Part shown: in pieces, positions 41,247 to 50,740 of the stretch
How positions within the stretch are numbered: the stretch's first letter is position 1
How the letters are laid out: every line of letters starts with the position of its first letter
NCBI GenBank assembly: GCA_902619485.1
Contig: CACNEF010000001.1
Coordinates: 186,001 to 250,000 of the forward strand
DNA from: an uncultured SAR116 cluster alpha proteobacterium
Lineage (GTDB): Bacteria; Pseudomonadota; Alphaproteobacteria; Puniceispirillales; Marisalimonadaceae
Direction of reading: 5' to 3'
DNA: 64,000 nucleotides
Made by a program: the position numbers and the translations under genes
The notes under the pieces: model-generated
What the model was told of the DNA's origin: nothing
Database searches by the model: none
What the model saw: only the letters and a program-made list of their open reading frames with translations

Positions 41247-41597
41247 ATGGGAAGAATTTTAATTTTATTTGGAATATGTTCATTTATTCTTACTCTAACA
41301 AGTAATTATTTTGATATTGTTTTACAAGTAGAGGGTAAGAATGAAATTACTCAACTAGGCCAATTTTGGTTTCATTTTGCACCAAATAGCCTTCAAATTG
41401 CAGAATCAATAGTAAGTCGATATGTTGATCCATGTTCGGCATTAGATATTCTGGATTGTTCAGGGTTTATATGGCATCCATTTATATCTTCAATATTATT
41501 AATGCCTGCTGCAGTTATATTAGCCCTATTTAGTTTTGTTTTTATTGCTTTAGGACTTAAAAAATCATCAAGAAAAAGACCAAAAAATAAACTTTAA
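41247..41597 (+). CDS. Uncharacterised membrane protein with two spans
   Basis: A 116-residue protein with a helix near the start (ILILFGICSFILTLTSNYF, residues 3-21), an extracytoplasmic loop of about 50 residues with two Cys (PCSALDILDC), a second helix (SSILLMPAAVILALFSFVFIAL) and a basic tail (KKSSRKRPKNK). I do not know a family. The ATG at 41247 is chosen over a GTG six bases earlier; neither has a strong ribosome binding site. It is convergent with lepA. Confidence 0.6.
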   Translation: MGRILILFGICSFILTLTSNYFDIVLQVEGKNEITQLGQFWFHFAPNSLQIAESIVSRYVDPCSALDILDCSGFIWHPFISSILLMPAAVILALFSFVFIALGLKKSSRKRPKNKL

Positions 41598-41614
41598 ATT
41601 ACAACTTATTCCAA

Positions 41615-43417
41615 TTATTTATCACCCATTTTTAAGGCTTCAAAAAAAGCATTTTGAGGTATTTCAACACTTCCAAATTCTCTCATTCTTTTTTTCCCTG
41701 CTTTTTGTTTTTCTAAAAGCTTCTTCTTTCGAGTTATATCCCCACCGTAACACTTTGCAGTAACATCTTTCCTCATAGCTGAGATAGTTTCTCTTGCAAT
41801 AACTTTTCCACCAATTGCTGCTTGTAAAGCGACCTTAAATAGTTGTCTTGGTATAAGATCTTTTAATCTTGTACATATTGCTCTTCCCCTTGTTTCAGCC
41901 TGTTCTCTATGAGAAATCATTGCAAGAGCATCTACAGGATCTCCATTCACTAAAATTGATACGCGAACAAGATCCCCTTTTTTATAATTATCAATTTGGT
42001 AGTCAAAGCTAGCATAACCTGATGTCATACTTTTTAACTTATCATAAAAATCAAAAACGACTTCATTTAATGGTAATTTATAAACCACCATAGCCCTAGC
42101 TCCTGCGTAAGTAAGGTCTATCTGCTCTCCTCTTCTTTCAGTACATAGAGTCAGAACTGATCCAACATATTCATCTGGAACCAGAATAGTTGCTTTAATC
42201 CATGGCTCTTCTATAAAGTTAATATGATTTACATCTGGCAAATCCGCAGGATTATGCAGTAGATCGCTTGTATTATCATTTTTATGAACTTTATAAACTA
42301 CTGATGGTGCTGTTGAGATTAATTCTAAATTAAACTCCCTAGATAATCTCTCTCTTATAATTTCCATATGTAAAAGGCCTAAAAATCCGCACCTAAAGCC
42401 AAATCCCAAAGCGGCTGAGGTTTCAGCTTCAAAACTAAATGAAGCGTCATTTAAAGACAATTTACTTAACGCCTCTCTTAAATCAGAAAATTGAGCATTA
42501 TCCATGGGGAATAAACCACAAAACACCACTGGTACGGAGGGTTTGAAACCAGGTAACATAGTTTGAACTGGATTTCTTTCCTCAGTAATTGTGTCTCCAA
42601 CTTTACAATCTGCTACTGTTTTAACTGAAGCCGTAATAAAACCTATTTCTCCAGGTCCTAGCTCATCAACATTTATAATTTTAGGGGTAAAAATTCCAAG
42701 TTTTTCGATAGTGTGAGAAACCTTGGTTGACATAAATCTTATCTTTTGACCTTTTTTTAAACTTCCATTTACAACTCTTACTAATGTTAACACACCCAAA
42801 TAAGGGTCATACCAGCTATCTATTAACAGAGCTTGTAAAGGAGCATTGGGATTACCCTTTGGGGGAGTTAATTTTTCAACTAAAGAAGATAAAACCTCTT
42901 TGATGCCTTGTCCTGTTTTAGCTGATACCTCTATCCCATCTTCTCCAGGGAGGCCAATTACATCTTCAATCTGTTTTCTAATCCTGTCTGGCTCAGATGC
43001 AGGTAAATCGATTTTATTCAGTACAGTCACAATTTCATGATTTACATCTATTGCTTGATAAACATTTGCTAAAGTTTGGGCTTCAACTCCTTGTGAAGAA
43101 TCTACTACAAGAAGTGATCCCTCACATGCAGAAAGAGATCTAGAAACTTCATATGCAAAGTCTACATGACCTGGAGTATCCATTAAATTTAAAGTGTATG
43201 TTTTATTATCAGTATGCTTGTATAATAACCTGACTGTCTGGGCTTTGATTGTTATACCTCTTTCCCTCTCAATTTCCATATTGTCAAGAACTTGCTCTTT
43301 CATCTCTCTTTCAGCTAATCCCTTGCATTCTTGTATTAATCTATCGGCAAGGGTTGATTTACCGTGATCAATATGTGCTATAATAGAAAAATTTCTTATT
43401 AGATTAATATCTGTCAT
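41615..43417 (-). CDS. lepA: Elongation factor 4 (LepA)
   Basis: LepA is a translational GTPase that acts on stalled or initiating ribosomes. The 600-residue length is standard. Motifs are [10 protein letters not shown] (G1, residues 14-23), [10 protein letters not shown] (G2), DTPGHVDF (G3) and NKIDLP (G4). The LepA-specific C-terminal domain ends in [26 protein letters not shown] lies before the ATG. It is a single gene, convergent with the small membrane protein and divergent from leuA. Confidence 0.97.
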   Translation of the reverse strand: MTDINLIRNFSIIAHIDHGKSTLADRLIQECKGLAEREMKEQVLDNMEIERERGITIKAQTVRLLYKHTDNKTYTLNLMDTPGHVDFAYEVSRSLSACEGSLLVVDSSQGVEAQTLANVYQAIDVNHEIVTVLNKIDLPASEPDRIRKQIEDVIGLPGEDGIEVSAKTGQGIKEVLSSLVEKLTPPKGNPNAPLQALLIDSWYDPYLGVLTLVRVVNGSLKKGQKIRFMSTKVSHTIEKLGIFTPKIINVDELGPGEIGFITASVKTVADCKVGDTITEERNPVQTMLPGFKPSVPVVFCGLFPMDNAQFSDLREALSKLSLNDASFSFEAETSAALGFGFRCGFLGLLHMEIIRERLSREFNLELISTAPSVVYKVHKNDNTSDLLHNPADLPDVNHINFIEEPWIKATILVPDEYVGSVLTLCTERRGEQIDLTYAGARAMVVYKLPLNEVVFDFYDKLKSMTSGYASFDYQIDNYKKGDLVRVSILVNGDPVDALAMISHREQAETRGRAICTRLKDLIPRQLFKVALQAAIGGKVIARETISAMRKDVTAKCYGGDITRKKKLLEKQKAGKKRMREFGSVEIPQNAFFEALKMGDK

Positions 43418-43548
43418 TAATTTCCTACAAAAATTTTAAATATATACCGCAAATTAGTTTTAAAAAAAATATTTTGCAATATTAAAAATCTATTCAAAAC
43501 TCTAATAACTTGACTAAATAATTATTCAATTGATAAGATTACTCTATT

Positions 43549-43599
43549 ATGTATATAAATTATAATTCAATTCCTATTCAGGTTCTAAATTTATTATGA
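43549..43599 (+). CDS. Candidate leuA leader peptide
   Basis: A 16-residue open frame, ATG 43549 to TGA 43597-43599, reads MYINYNSIPIQVLNLL. The last five codons include three for Leu (CTA, TTA, TTA). Its stop lies one base before the left arm of a strong hairpin and 79 bases before leuA. This is the arrangement of a leucine attenuator, where the ribosome's progress through Leu codons decides whether the hairpin forms. No strong ribosome binding site is seen. Confidence 0.5.
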   Translation: MYINYNSIPIQVLNLL

Positions 43600-43625
43600 A
43601 ACCCGTGCTCTAAGGAGCCCGGGTT
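43600..43625 (+). promoter_or_regulatory. Hairpin in the leuA leader, possible attenuator
   Basis: AACCCG (43600-43605) pairs with CGGGTT (43620-43625), and GCTC pairs with GAGC inside it around a TAAG loop, with one T/C mismatch. It is very stable for this A/T-rich genome. Downstream is TTAATTATTAATAAAAA rather than a clean U-run, so it may be a weak terminator or a pause structure. It directly follows the leader peptide stop. Confidence 0.6.
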
Positions 43626-43678
43626 AATTATTAATAAAAAACAAATTTTATTTTGGACTTAATATAAGGTAAAGAATT

Positions 43679-45346
43679 ATGAAAAATAAATATGAAAAAT
43701 ACAGCGCATATCCACCTGTAAAAATTTTAGATAGAAAATGGCCTGATAAAACCATAACTAACGCACCAATCTGGTGTTCAGTGGATTTAAGAGATGGCAA
43801 TCAGGCTCTAGTTGAACCAATGGATTCAGCTAGGAAAATGCGCATGTTTAAACATTTAGTTAAAATAGGATTTAAAGAAATAGAAATTGGGTTTCCTTCT
43901 GCATCTGAAACAGATTTTAATTTTGTAAGAGAATTAATTACTGATAATCATATTCCAGAGGACGTTACTGTTCAGGTCTTAACTCAATCCAGAAAACCTC
44001 TAATTGAAAAAACTGTTAAAAGTTTGAAAGGTTGCAAAAATGCAATTATTCACCTTTACAATTCAACTAGCACGCTTCAAAGAGAAATTGTTTTTAAGGA
44101 ATCCATGGACGGAGTTAAAAAAATAGCAACTGATGGGGCTAAAATAATTTCAGATCAATTATATAAATTAGAAAAATCTAATATTAGATTACAATATTCT
44201 CCAGAAAGCTTTACTGGAACAGAGTTACCATATGCATTAGAAGTTTGTGAGTCTGTTTTAGATGTTTGGGAAGCAAGCGAGCAAAATCCTGTCATAATAA
44301 ATCTTCCTGCGACTGTTGAAATGTCTACTCCAAACATTCATGCTGACCAAATAGAATGGATGGGAAATAATTTTAGTAATAGAAAAAGGGTAATTTTATC
44401 CCTTCATCCCCATAATGACAGAGGTACTGCAATTGCTGCAACCGAATTAGGTTTAATGGCAGGTGCAGAGAGAGTTGAAGGAACTTTGTTTGGTAATGGA
44501 GAAAGAACTGGAAATGTAGACCTTGTAACTCTTGGACTGAATTTATTTACTCAAGGTATTAATCCTAATATAGATTTTAGCAAGATAAATGATCTAATAG
44601 ACACGGCTGAGTTTTGTAATAGACTACCTATTCATCAAAGACATCCATATGCAGGTTCTTTAGTACATACAGCCTTTTCTGGAAGTCATCAGGATGCAAT
44701 AAGAAAAGGTATGGATAATATCGAAAAATCACCTTCAAAAAAATGGGCTGTTCCATATTTACCAATTGACCCAGCGGATATTGGCAGAACTTATGAAGCT
44801 ATAATTCGTGTTAATAGCCAATCAGGTAAAGGGGGTACAGCTTGGTTATTAGAATCAGACTATCAAATAAGATTGCCAAAAGGAGCGGAGGTTGAATTAT
44901 CTTCAAAAGTACAAAAGATAGCTGATGAAACTGGTAACGAAATCACAAGTGATATTATATGGAGAACTTTTAACGAGAATTTTATTCTCCAAAAACCATT
45001 TCAATTAATTGACTTTGTAGTTGAGGGCGCTAACAGAAAAGATAATCTTGAAATAATTAACGCAAAAGTAAATTTCAATGATAAAATGTATCAATTTTCT
45101 TCTCAAGGCAATGGGCCAATTTCAGCTTTTGTAAATGGAATTAGAGAGAATTTTGATTTGCATTTTACATTAGAAGACTTTGGTCAAAACACTAGAAGTG
45201 CTACCTCCAAAGCCGAATCCTCAGCTTACGTTGAACTTAAAATTAACGATGGCAAGGACTCAATTTATGGATGTGGGATTAATACAAGTATAACTGTGGC
45301 GCCTATACTTGCAGTCTTAAGTGCAATTAATAAGATCAATATTTAA
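43679..45346 (+). CDS. leuA: 2-isopropylmalate synthase LeuA (long, yeast/actinobacterial type)
   Basis: The enzyme condenses acetyl-CoA with 2-oxoisovalerate, the first step of leucine synthesis. The catalytic Asp motif DLRDGNQA is at 36-43, and HPHNDRGTAIAATELGLMAGA with GTLFGNGERTGN form the metal site. The start KYSAYPPVKILDRKWPD is typical of the TIGR00970 group (about 555 residues), unlike the E. coli type (523). The C-terminal domain from about 430 is the leucine feedback domain. AAGGTAAAG lies before the ATG, and a leader peptide with hairpin precedes the gene. Confidence 0.95.
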   Translation: MKNKYEKYSAYPPVKILDRKWPDKTITNAPIWCSVDLRDGNQALVEPMDSARKMRMFKHLVKIGFKEIEIGFPSASETDFNFVRELITDNHIPEDVTVQVLTQSRKPLIEKTVKSLKGCKNAIIHLYNSTSTLQREIVFKESMDGVKKIATDGAKIISDQLYKLEKSNIRLQYSPESFTGTELPYALEVCESVLDVWEASEQNPVIINLPATVEMSTPNIHADQIEWMGNNFSNRKRVILSLHPHNDRGTAIAATELGLMAGAERVEGTLFGNGERTGNVDLVTLGLNLFTQGINPNIDFSKINDLIDTAEFCNRLPIHQRHPYAGSLVHTAFSGSHQDAIRKGMDNIEKSPSKKWAVPYLPIDPADIGRTYEAIIRVNSQSGKGGTAWLLESDYQIRLPKGAEVELSSKVQKIADETGNEITSDIIWRTFNENFILQKPFQLIDFVVEGANRKDNLEIINAKVNFNDKMYQFSSQGNGPISAFVNGIRENFDLHFTLEDFGQNTRSATSKAESSAYVELKINDGKDSIYGCGINTSITVAPILAVLSAINKINI

Positions 45347-45349
45347 AAA

Positions 45350-46255
45350 ATGTCTGAAGAAACTCTTTATCTAGAAAATAGAAAAGTTCTAAAGATTTCA
45401 GGATTAAATTGTGTAGATTTTTTAAATAATATTCTAACATCTGATATTTCCAAACTAAAACTATTAGAAACTATACCTGCAGCATTGCTTTCTCCCCAAG
45501 GAAAAGTTTTGTATGACATACTAGTAAGTCTAGATTTTCCAGAATATTCAGAAGACAAATCAATTCTTATTGAATACGATTTGTTTTGTGAAGATGAGCT
45601 AATTAAGAAATTAAACTTGTATAACTTAAGGAAAGAAGTAAAAATTGAAAAAACTAATTATTATGTTCATGTGTCAATCAACCCAAAATGTTCTAAAAAT
45701 TCATTAAGAGATAAAAGATTCTCAAATACTAACGTTAATATTAATAGAATTTATTATGAGAAAAAACCGATAAATTTGATAGATAAGAGTTACAAATCAA
45801 ATTGGTATGATTTGATCAGATATAAAAATTGTATTCCAGAAGGAATAAAAGAAATAGAAATTAACACAGCACTTCCTATGGAAATTAATCTTGATTTGTT
45901 AGGTGGAATTAATTTTGAAAAAGGTTGTTTTATTGGCCAAGAGGTTAATGCAAGGATTAAATATAAGGGGTTAGTAAAACGAAAGTATGTCCCTATTCAT
46001 TTTAAAAATAAAAACTTTTCATTCTCAAATTTAGATAAAGTTGACAATAAAATTTTTTTAGAAAAACATAATATTGGTGAAGTAATTGCTTTGTTATTAA
46101 ATAAGGATGATGATATTTGGTATGGCATAGCCAAAATAAAATTATCTCAATTATATTTATTTGAAAAAAATAATAAATTAGAGTGTGATTTTTGTAGTTC
46201 AAAGATGAAAATTAATTTTCCTAGTTACATGCTTCCTCTTCCAAAAAAAATCTAA
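45350..46255 (+). CDS. ygfZ: YgfZ/GcvT-family folate-binding protein
   Basis: The protein carries the YgfZ signature KGCFIGQEV at 191-199, with the conserved Cys193, which marks a folate-dependent helper in Fe-S cluster repair or assembly. An early LLSPQGKVLYDILV segment (46-59) is also typical. It starts three bases after leuA without its own clear ribosome binding site, so translation may be coupled. At 301 residues it is close to normal length. Confidence 0.87.
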   Translation: MSEETLYLENRKVLKISGLNCVDFLNNILTSDISKLKLLETIPAALLSPQGKVLYDILVSLDFPEYSEDKSILIEYDLFCEDELIKKLNLYNLRKEVKIEKTNYYVHVSINPKCSKNSLRDKRFSNTNVNINRIYYEKKPINLIDKSYKSNWYDLIRYKNCIPEGIKEIEINTALPMEINLDLLGGINFEKGCFIGQEVNARIKYKGLVKRKYVPIHFKNKNFSFSNLDKVDNKIFLEKHNIGEVIALLLNKDDDIWYGIAKIKLSQLYLFEKNNKLECDFCSSKMKINFPSYMLPLPKKI

Positions 46256-46413
46256 ACTTCTTAGATTGACAAATGTTTTGTTTAAACTTAATTATTAATT
46301 TGGTCTGCAATATTATTTTTGAACCGATACAAATTTCAGTTTGTGTTATTTAAATATATTATTATTTTATTTGAATTTTTTTAATTCAGTTACGATTAAT
46401 TGGAGTTTGGAAA

Positions 46414-46974
46414 ATGACATCATTACTCATGCCAAAAGCTACTGCTGTTTGGTTGATTGACAATACTACATTAACTTTTGAACAAATTGCAGAGTTTTGT
46501 AGTCTTCATGTTTTAGAAGTTCAAGCCATTGCAGATGGTGATGTTGGTCAAGGTATTTTAGGATTTGATCCGGTACTAAACGGACAACTTACACAAGAAG
46601 AAATTGACAAATGTTGTAACGATACTTCCTTGTTTCTTACAAAGTCTAATTCTACCCTGCCTGAAACTAAAAGTAAGAATAAAGGTCCAAAATATATACC
46701 ATTAGCGAGAAGAGGCGATAAACCTGATGCAATTGCTTGGATTGTTAAAAATCATCCTGAGGTAAAAAACAATCAAATCTCAAAATTAATTGGAACAACT
46801 AAAGATACAATTGAAAAAATTAGAACAAGAAGTCATTGGAACATTTCCAATATTACCGCCAAACATCCTGTTTTATTAAGTTTATGTAGCCAAGAGGATT
46901 TAGATGAAGCAATCATAAAAGCTGGAGGCTCAGTAGATGCTCACAATGATGAGAGTATTCCCACAAATAACTAA
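46414..46974 (+). CDS. trcR: Cell-cycle transcriptional regulator TrcR (DUF1013)
   Basis: The start LMPKATAVWLIDNTTLTFEQIAEFC is nearly invariant in TrcR/DUF1013 proteins of Alphaproteobacteria, and the later PDAIAWIVKNHPEVKNNQISKLIGTTKDTIEKI is the conserved HTH-like half. In Caulobacter the protein associates with RNA polymerase and acts in cell-cycle-linked transcription. TTGGAG lies before the ATG. The 159-base upstream gap presumably holds its promoter. Confidence 0.92.
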   Translation: MTSLLMPKATAVWLIDNTTLTFEQIAEFCSLHVLEVQAIADGDVGQGILGFDPVLNGQLTQEEIDKCCNDTSLFLTKSNSTLPETKSKNKGPKYIPLARRGDKPDAIAWIVKNHPEVKNNQISKLIGTTKDTIEKIRTRSHWNISNITAKHPVLLSLCSQEDLDEAIIKAGGSVDAHNDESIPTNN

Positions 46975-47018
46975 TTTCGTGTAATTTATAAAATTTTATA
47001 ATTTTTTAGAGAAAAAAC

Positions 47019-47525
47019 ATGAATAATCAAAAAATAACACCATCAGTTGCTATTATCATGGGAAGCCAAAGTGATTGGGAAACTATGAAATACTCGGAGG
47101 AAATCTTAATAAAACTTAACATTCCTTTTACTACTAAAATTATATCTGCACACAGAACTCCTGATAGAATGAATGATTTTGCAAAAAATGCACGTGAAAA
47201 TTCAATCCAGGTTGTTATTGCAGGTGCTGGAGGTGCCGCTCACCTTCCTGGCATGGTTGCCTCACATACTGAATTACCAGTTATAGGGGTACCCATTCAA
47301 AGCTCTTCATTAAATGGCCTTGATAGTCTTTTATCAATAGTCCAAATGCCTGGTGGGATTCCTGTAGCAACAATGTCCATTGGAAAAGCTGGTGCTATTA
47401 ACGCAGCTGTTTATGCTGCTAAAATTTTAAGTTTGTATAACAAAGAAATAAATACAAAACTAACAGATTGGCTATCTTCCCAAAAAGACAATGTTCCACT
47501 TACACCAAATTTAAAAAATGATTAA
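47019..47525 (+). CDS. purE: 5-(carboxyamino)imidazole ribonucleotide mutase PurE
   Basis: PurE converts N5-CAIR to CAIR in purine synthesis. It shows IIMGSQSDWETM (residues 12-23), SAHRTPDRM (45-53) and AGAGGAAHLPGMVA (67-80), all typical of class I PurE. The 168-residue length is normal. The last eight bases overlap purK, which encodes its partner that makes N5-CAIR. Confidence 0.97.
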   Translation: MNNQKITPSVAIIMGSQSDWETMKYSEEILIKLNIPFTTKIISAHRTPDRMNDFAKNARENSIQVVIAGAGGAAHLPGMVASHTELPVIGVPIQSSSLNGLDSLLSIVQMPGGIPVATMSIGKAGAINAAVYAAKILSLYNKEINTKLTDWLSSQKDNVPLTPNLKND

Positions 47526-48603
47526 ATTAAATAATTTTCCAATCTTACCCAATGATGAAAGTGTAATAGGTATTATTGGAGGAGGCCAACTTGGGAAGAT
47601 GATAGCTTTATCGGCATCTAGAGCAGGATACAAAACACATCTTTATTGTCCCAAAGGTGATAATCCAGCAGAAACCGTTGTTGATAAAATTACATATGGT
47701 CAATGGGATGATTATGAAAAATTAGTTGAATTTTCTAATGATGTATTTTGCGCAACCTCTGAATTTGAAAATATTCCATCTAAATCACTTGAATTATTAT
47801 CTAACCAAACAAATGTAGTGCCAAGCAGTTTAGTATTTAGATGTGCACAAATTCGGTCTAAAGAAAAAGAAATGGCACTTAAGTCTGGCTTTAACACTCC
47901 AAAATGGTTTTTAATAAAAAATACTGATGATTTAATATCTTCAATTAAAAACATAAGCAAAGAAGGAATACTTAAGACTAACTCTCTAGGATATGATGGA
48001 AAGGGGCAAATAAAAATCGATAAAAATTCAAATTTTTTTGAAGCTTGGGAAAATTTAGGGTCTGTAGAATGTGTTTTAGAAGAAAAATTAGAATTTAAAA
48101 GAGAAATTTCTTTGATGTACTTCAAAAGTCTTGACGGCTCTGAAGGATTTTTTCCTCTATCTGAAAATTATCATGAAAATGGCATATTAAAAAAAACAAC
48201 TGCGCCCACCAATTTAGATTCGAACATTGAATTTGATATAAAGACAAAAGCAAAAAAATTAGCACAAAATCTAAATCTTTTTGGTGTTTTAGCTATCGAG
48301 TTATTTGAATTGTTAGATGGAAGTATTGTATTTAACGAAATTGCACCAAGACCACATAATTCTTTTCATTGGACACTAAATGGTTGTAATGTTAGCCAAT
48401 TTGATATTTTAGTTAGAACAATATGTGGATTGCCAGTTAAAGATGTTGAATGTAATGGTAAGTGGGAAATGACAAATTTAATCGGCCAAGACGTAAATAA
48501 TATTAGTATGTATGAAGATCAAAATTATATATTACATATCTATGGGAAAAAAAACGTAAAGCCTAGCAGAAAAATGGGACATTTTAATAAAAATATTTCT
48601 TAA
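47518..48603 (+). CDS. purK: 5-(carboxyamino)imidazole ribonucleotide synthase PurK
   Basis: An ATP-grasp enzyme that carboxylates AIR with ATP and bicarbonate. The N-terminal IGIIGGGQLGKMIALSA (residues 17-33) binds AIR, LKTNSLGYDGKGQ is the ATP loop, and FNEIAPRPHNSFHWTL holds the metal ligands. The start overlaps purE by eight bases. The 361 residues match the usual size. The stop overlaps the end of the convergent metA by four bases. Confidence 0.96.
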   Translation: MIKLNNFPILPNDESVIGIIGGGQLGKMIALSASRAGYKTHLYCPKGDNPAETVVDKITYGQWDDYEKLVEFSNDVFCATSEFENIPSKSLELLSNQTNVVPSSLVFRCAQIRSKEKEMALKSGFNTPKWFLIKNTDDLISSIKNISKEGILKTNSLGYDGKGQIKIDKNSNFFEAWENLGSVECVLEEKLEFKREISLMYFKSLDGSEGFFPLSENYHENGILKKTTAPTNLDSNIEFDIKTKAKKLAQNLNLFGVLAIELFELLDGSIVFNEIAPRPHNSFHWTLNGCNVSQFDILVRTICGLPVKDVECNGKWEMTNLIGQDVNNISMYEDQNYILHIYGKKNVKPSRKMGHFNKNIS

Positions 48604-49517
48604 TTACTTACCTTTGTAAAGTTGAATGGAACATCTTGATAAACCTCGTTTATAAAATTAGTAAATAGTAAAAATGCGTATGGTCTCCATCTATTAATTG
48701 GTTCAAGGCTAATATCATCATTTGGAAAATAATTAGCTGGAATGTCTATTTGAGTATTTTGTGACTTATCTCTTAAAAACTCATCCTTAAGAGTAATAGC
48801 ATCATACTCTAAATGATTTAATATAAATAAATCCTTTGTTTTAGGACATCTAACCATTCCCACACCTGAAGTTGGAGAAAATGCTAGTATCTCAAGACCT
48901 GTTTGTATAATTTCGTCCTTTTTATTTTGTGTATAACGTGAGACCGGCATTGGGAATCTATCAATAAAACCTTGCATTAATCTATATTTTTTTTCTTGAT
49001 TTAAGTTATGATCGAAAACACCAAATAATTTTTTTTCCATTGAGTGTTTTTCAATATTATGAAGGACTTTTAAAAGAGCTTGAGCTCCCCAACACACACC
49101 AATTCTTCTAAAAACATTTCTACAAGACCATGAAATAATTTCTTTCAATTCATACCAGTATTTTACTTCTTGAAAAGGAACAGTTTCAACCGGTGCCCCA
49201 GTGATTATAAGAACATCATAGAAATTATTACTAATGTCTTCTAAAGTTTTATAAAATTCAATCAGATGTTCTTTTTTAGTATTTCTAGGTGAGTAAGTAT
49301 CAGTAGTCATTAAAGTTAATTCTATTTGCAAAGGCGATGCACCAAGCAACCTCGCAAATTGCACCTCAGTTTCAAGTTTTTTTGGCATTAAATTTAATAA
49401 TAAAAACTTTAAAGGTCTTATATCTTGTTTTTCTGCAGTGCTACTATTTATTACGTCTACAATCTCATCTTGAAGAAGTTTTCTTGCAGGTAAATTATCG
49501 TGTATTTTAATAGGCAT
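48600..49517 (-). CDS. metA: Homoserine O-acyltransferase MetA, predicted acetyl-CoA type
   Basis: MetA acylates homoserine for methionine synthesis. The catalytic Cys142 is in GVCWGAQALL. Position 111, which sets acyl-CoA choice in the family (Gly for succinyl-CoA in E. coli, Glu for acetyl-CoA in Bacillus), is Glu here in TGAPVETVPF. I therefore predict homoserine O-acetyltransferase activity (often called MetAA). The 305-residue length is standard. It is on the minus strand, convergent with purK and just downstream of coq9. Confidence 0.93.
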   Translation of the reverse strand: MPIKIHDNLPARKLLQDEIVDVINSSTAEKQDIRPLKFLLLNLMPKKLETEVQFARLLGASPLQIELTLMTTDTYSPRNTKKEHLIEFYKTLEDISNNFYDVLIITGAPVETVPFQEVKYWYELKEIISWSCRNVFRRIGVCWGAQALLKVLHNIEKHSMEKKLFGVFDHNLNQEKKYRLMQGFIDRFPMPVSRYTQNKKDEIIQTGLEILAFSPTSGVGMVRCPKTKDLFILNHLEYDAITLKDEFLRDKSQNTQIDIPANYFPNDDISLEPINRWRPYAFLLFTNFINEVYQDVPFNFTKVSN

Positions 49518-49537
49518 TTTTATAACTTTTTAGTTAA

Positions 49538-50278
49538 TTAATTAATACTTGAATTTTTAATATTATTTATATTTTTTAAAAAACTAAAAGCAGATTTAAT
49601 ATTAATAGTGTTTTTTAGACCATTAAAATTATTTTTGATTTTTTTCAATTCGGTAAATGGTCTTTTTAAATTAGAAATCTTACTTATATCTTTTAATCTT
49701 CTATCTAAGAAAAATTCAGTTTCAATATTATTATTAGACTTATCATTTAACCAAAATAACAATGTAGATGTGTAAACTGCAGCTAAGGATATTCTTCTTG
49801 TATAGAAAGAAAAATCTGTAGACTTATCTCCTGCTATTCTCCAAATGCTATTACAAGTTCTATAAAGTATATTTAAAGATATTTTTGTATTTACGGGAAT
49901 TGTTGATAATGAAATTGAAGATCTAACTGCCTGTTTATATTTCTGACATAAATTTAATCTGATCATGATAATTTTTTTGATTTTTTCAGGCACTCTTTCT
50001 GGTTTTACTTCAATTGAATTGTAATTTTCTTTTACTTCTAAGTCGATTGTTTCGGAAAAAACATCAATAAAATCAATAGAACCATTTTTAAATAAATCTT
50101 TGAAAATTTTGATTCTTTCTGAAGAAGTTTTTTTCTTTTCAAAACCTATATCTATAGCACCTTGTTCCATTGCTTCCCAAGTCCAACCATCGAAAGGGAC
50201 ATGTATTAACATTGCCTTAATTAGATCGATTCTGATTTGCTTATTATCTAATGTATTAGTTTTCATTATTATTACCAT
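49538..50278 (-). CDS. COQ9-family ubiquinone biosynthesis protein
   Basis: The segment LIKAMLIHVPFDGWTWEAMEQGAIDIGF (in parts, residues 19-46) is the N-terminal COQ9/TetR-like helix set, and WRIAGDKSTDFSFYTRRISLAAVYTSTLLFWL in the C-terminal half is the lipid-binding COQ9 domain. COQ9 binds isoprenoid lipids and assists COQ7 hydroxylase in eukaryotes and alphaproteobacteria. Two ATGs (50278 and 50266) are possible and no clear ribosome binding site decides. A Lys/Asn-rich tail follows residue 205. Confidence 0.87.
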   Translation of the reverse strand: MVIIMKTNTLDNKQIRIDLIKAMLIHVPFDGWTWEAMEQGAIDIGFEKKKTSSERIKIFKDLFKNGSIDFIDVFSETIDLEVKENYNSIEVKPERVPEKIKKIIMIRLNLCQKYKQAVRSSISLSTIPVNTKISLNILYRTCNSIWRIAGDKSTDFSFYTRRISLAAVYTSTLLFWLNDKSNNNIETEFFLDRRLKDISKISNLKRPFTELKKIKNNFNGLKNTINIKSAFSFLKNINNIKNSSIN

Positions 50279-50415
50279 TATGAAATATGAATTATACCTA
50301 ATTTATAATATGTATAAATTCAATATAATATAAATAAAAACATTAAATAACTTGCAATTACCTCATGTATCGTGTTAATTGACACTGCTTATAACAACAA
50401 ATGTAGGTTTGAAAA

Positions 50416-50619
50416 ATGTATGTGTCCGTTCGAGACAATAATGTCGACCAAGCTCTTAGGGTTTTAAAAAAGAAAATGCAAAGGGAAGGCATGTTTAGAG
50501 AAATGAAAAACAGAAGAGCTTATGAAAAACCTTCAGAAAAAAAAGCTAGAGAAATGGCTGAAAGTACTAGAAGAGTTAGAAAACTTATGAGGAAAAGATT
50601 AGAAAGAGAAGGCTATTAA
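50416..50619 (+). CDS. rpsU: 30S ribosomal protein S21
   Basis: The 67-residue basic protein has [40 protein letters not shown] and a C-terminal helix of Arg/Lys, which is S21. It helps base pairing between the mRNA and the 16S rRNA at initiation. It is a single-gene unit with a rho-independent terminator directly after it. Confidence 0.97.
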   Translation: MYVSVRDNNVDQALRVLKKKMQREGMFREMKNRRAYEKPSEKKAREMAESTRRVRKLMRKRLEREGY

Positions 50620-50645
50620 GATCAACTTTTTATATTTTTAGCATG

Positions 50646-50674
50646 AACCGCATTTATATTTGCGGTTTTTTTTT
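50646..50674 (+). terminator. Rho-independent terminator after rpsU
   Basis: AACCGCA (50646-50652) pairs with TGCGGTT (50661-50667) around an 8-base A/T loop, followed by a run of nine T ending at 50674. It is the clearest terminator of the window and separates rpsU from pntA. Confidence 0.93.
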
Positions 50675-50740
50675 GAAGCTAATAAGGAAGAATTAGTTAT
50701 ATAATATCAAATATGTTTGATATCTTTTGGAGTAAATTAG

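Noticed and set aside
46002-46202. Minus-strand frame inside ygfZ
   Set aside because: It is an A/T-rich shadow of the real gene with no start signal.
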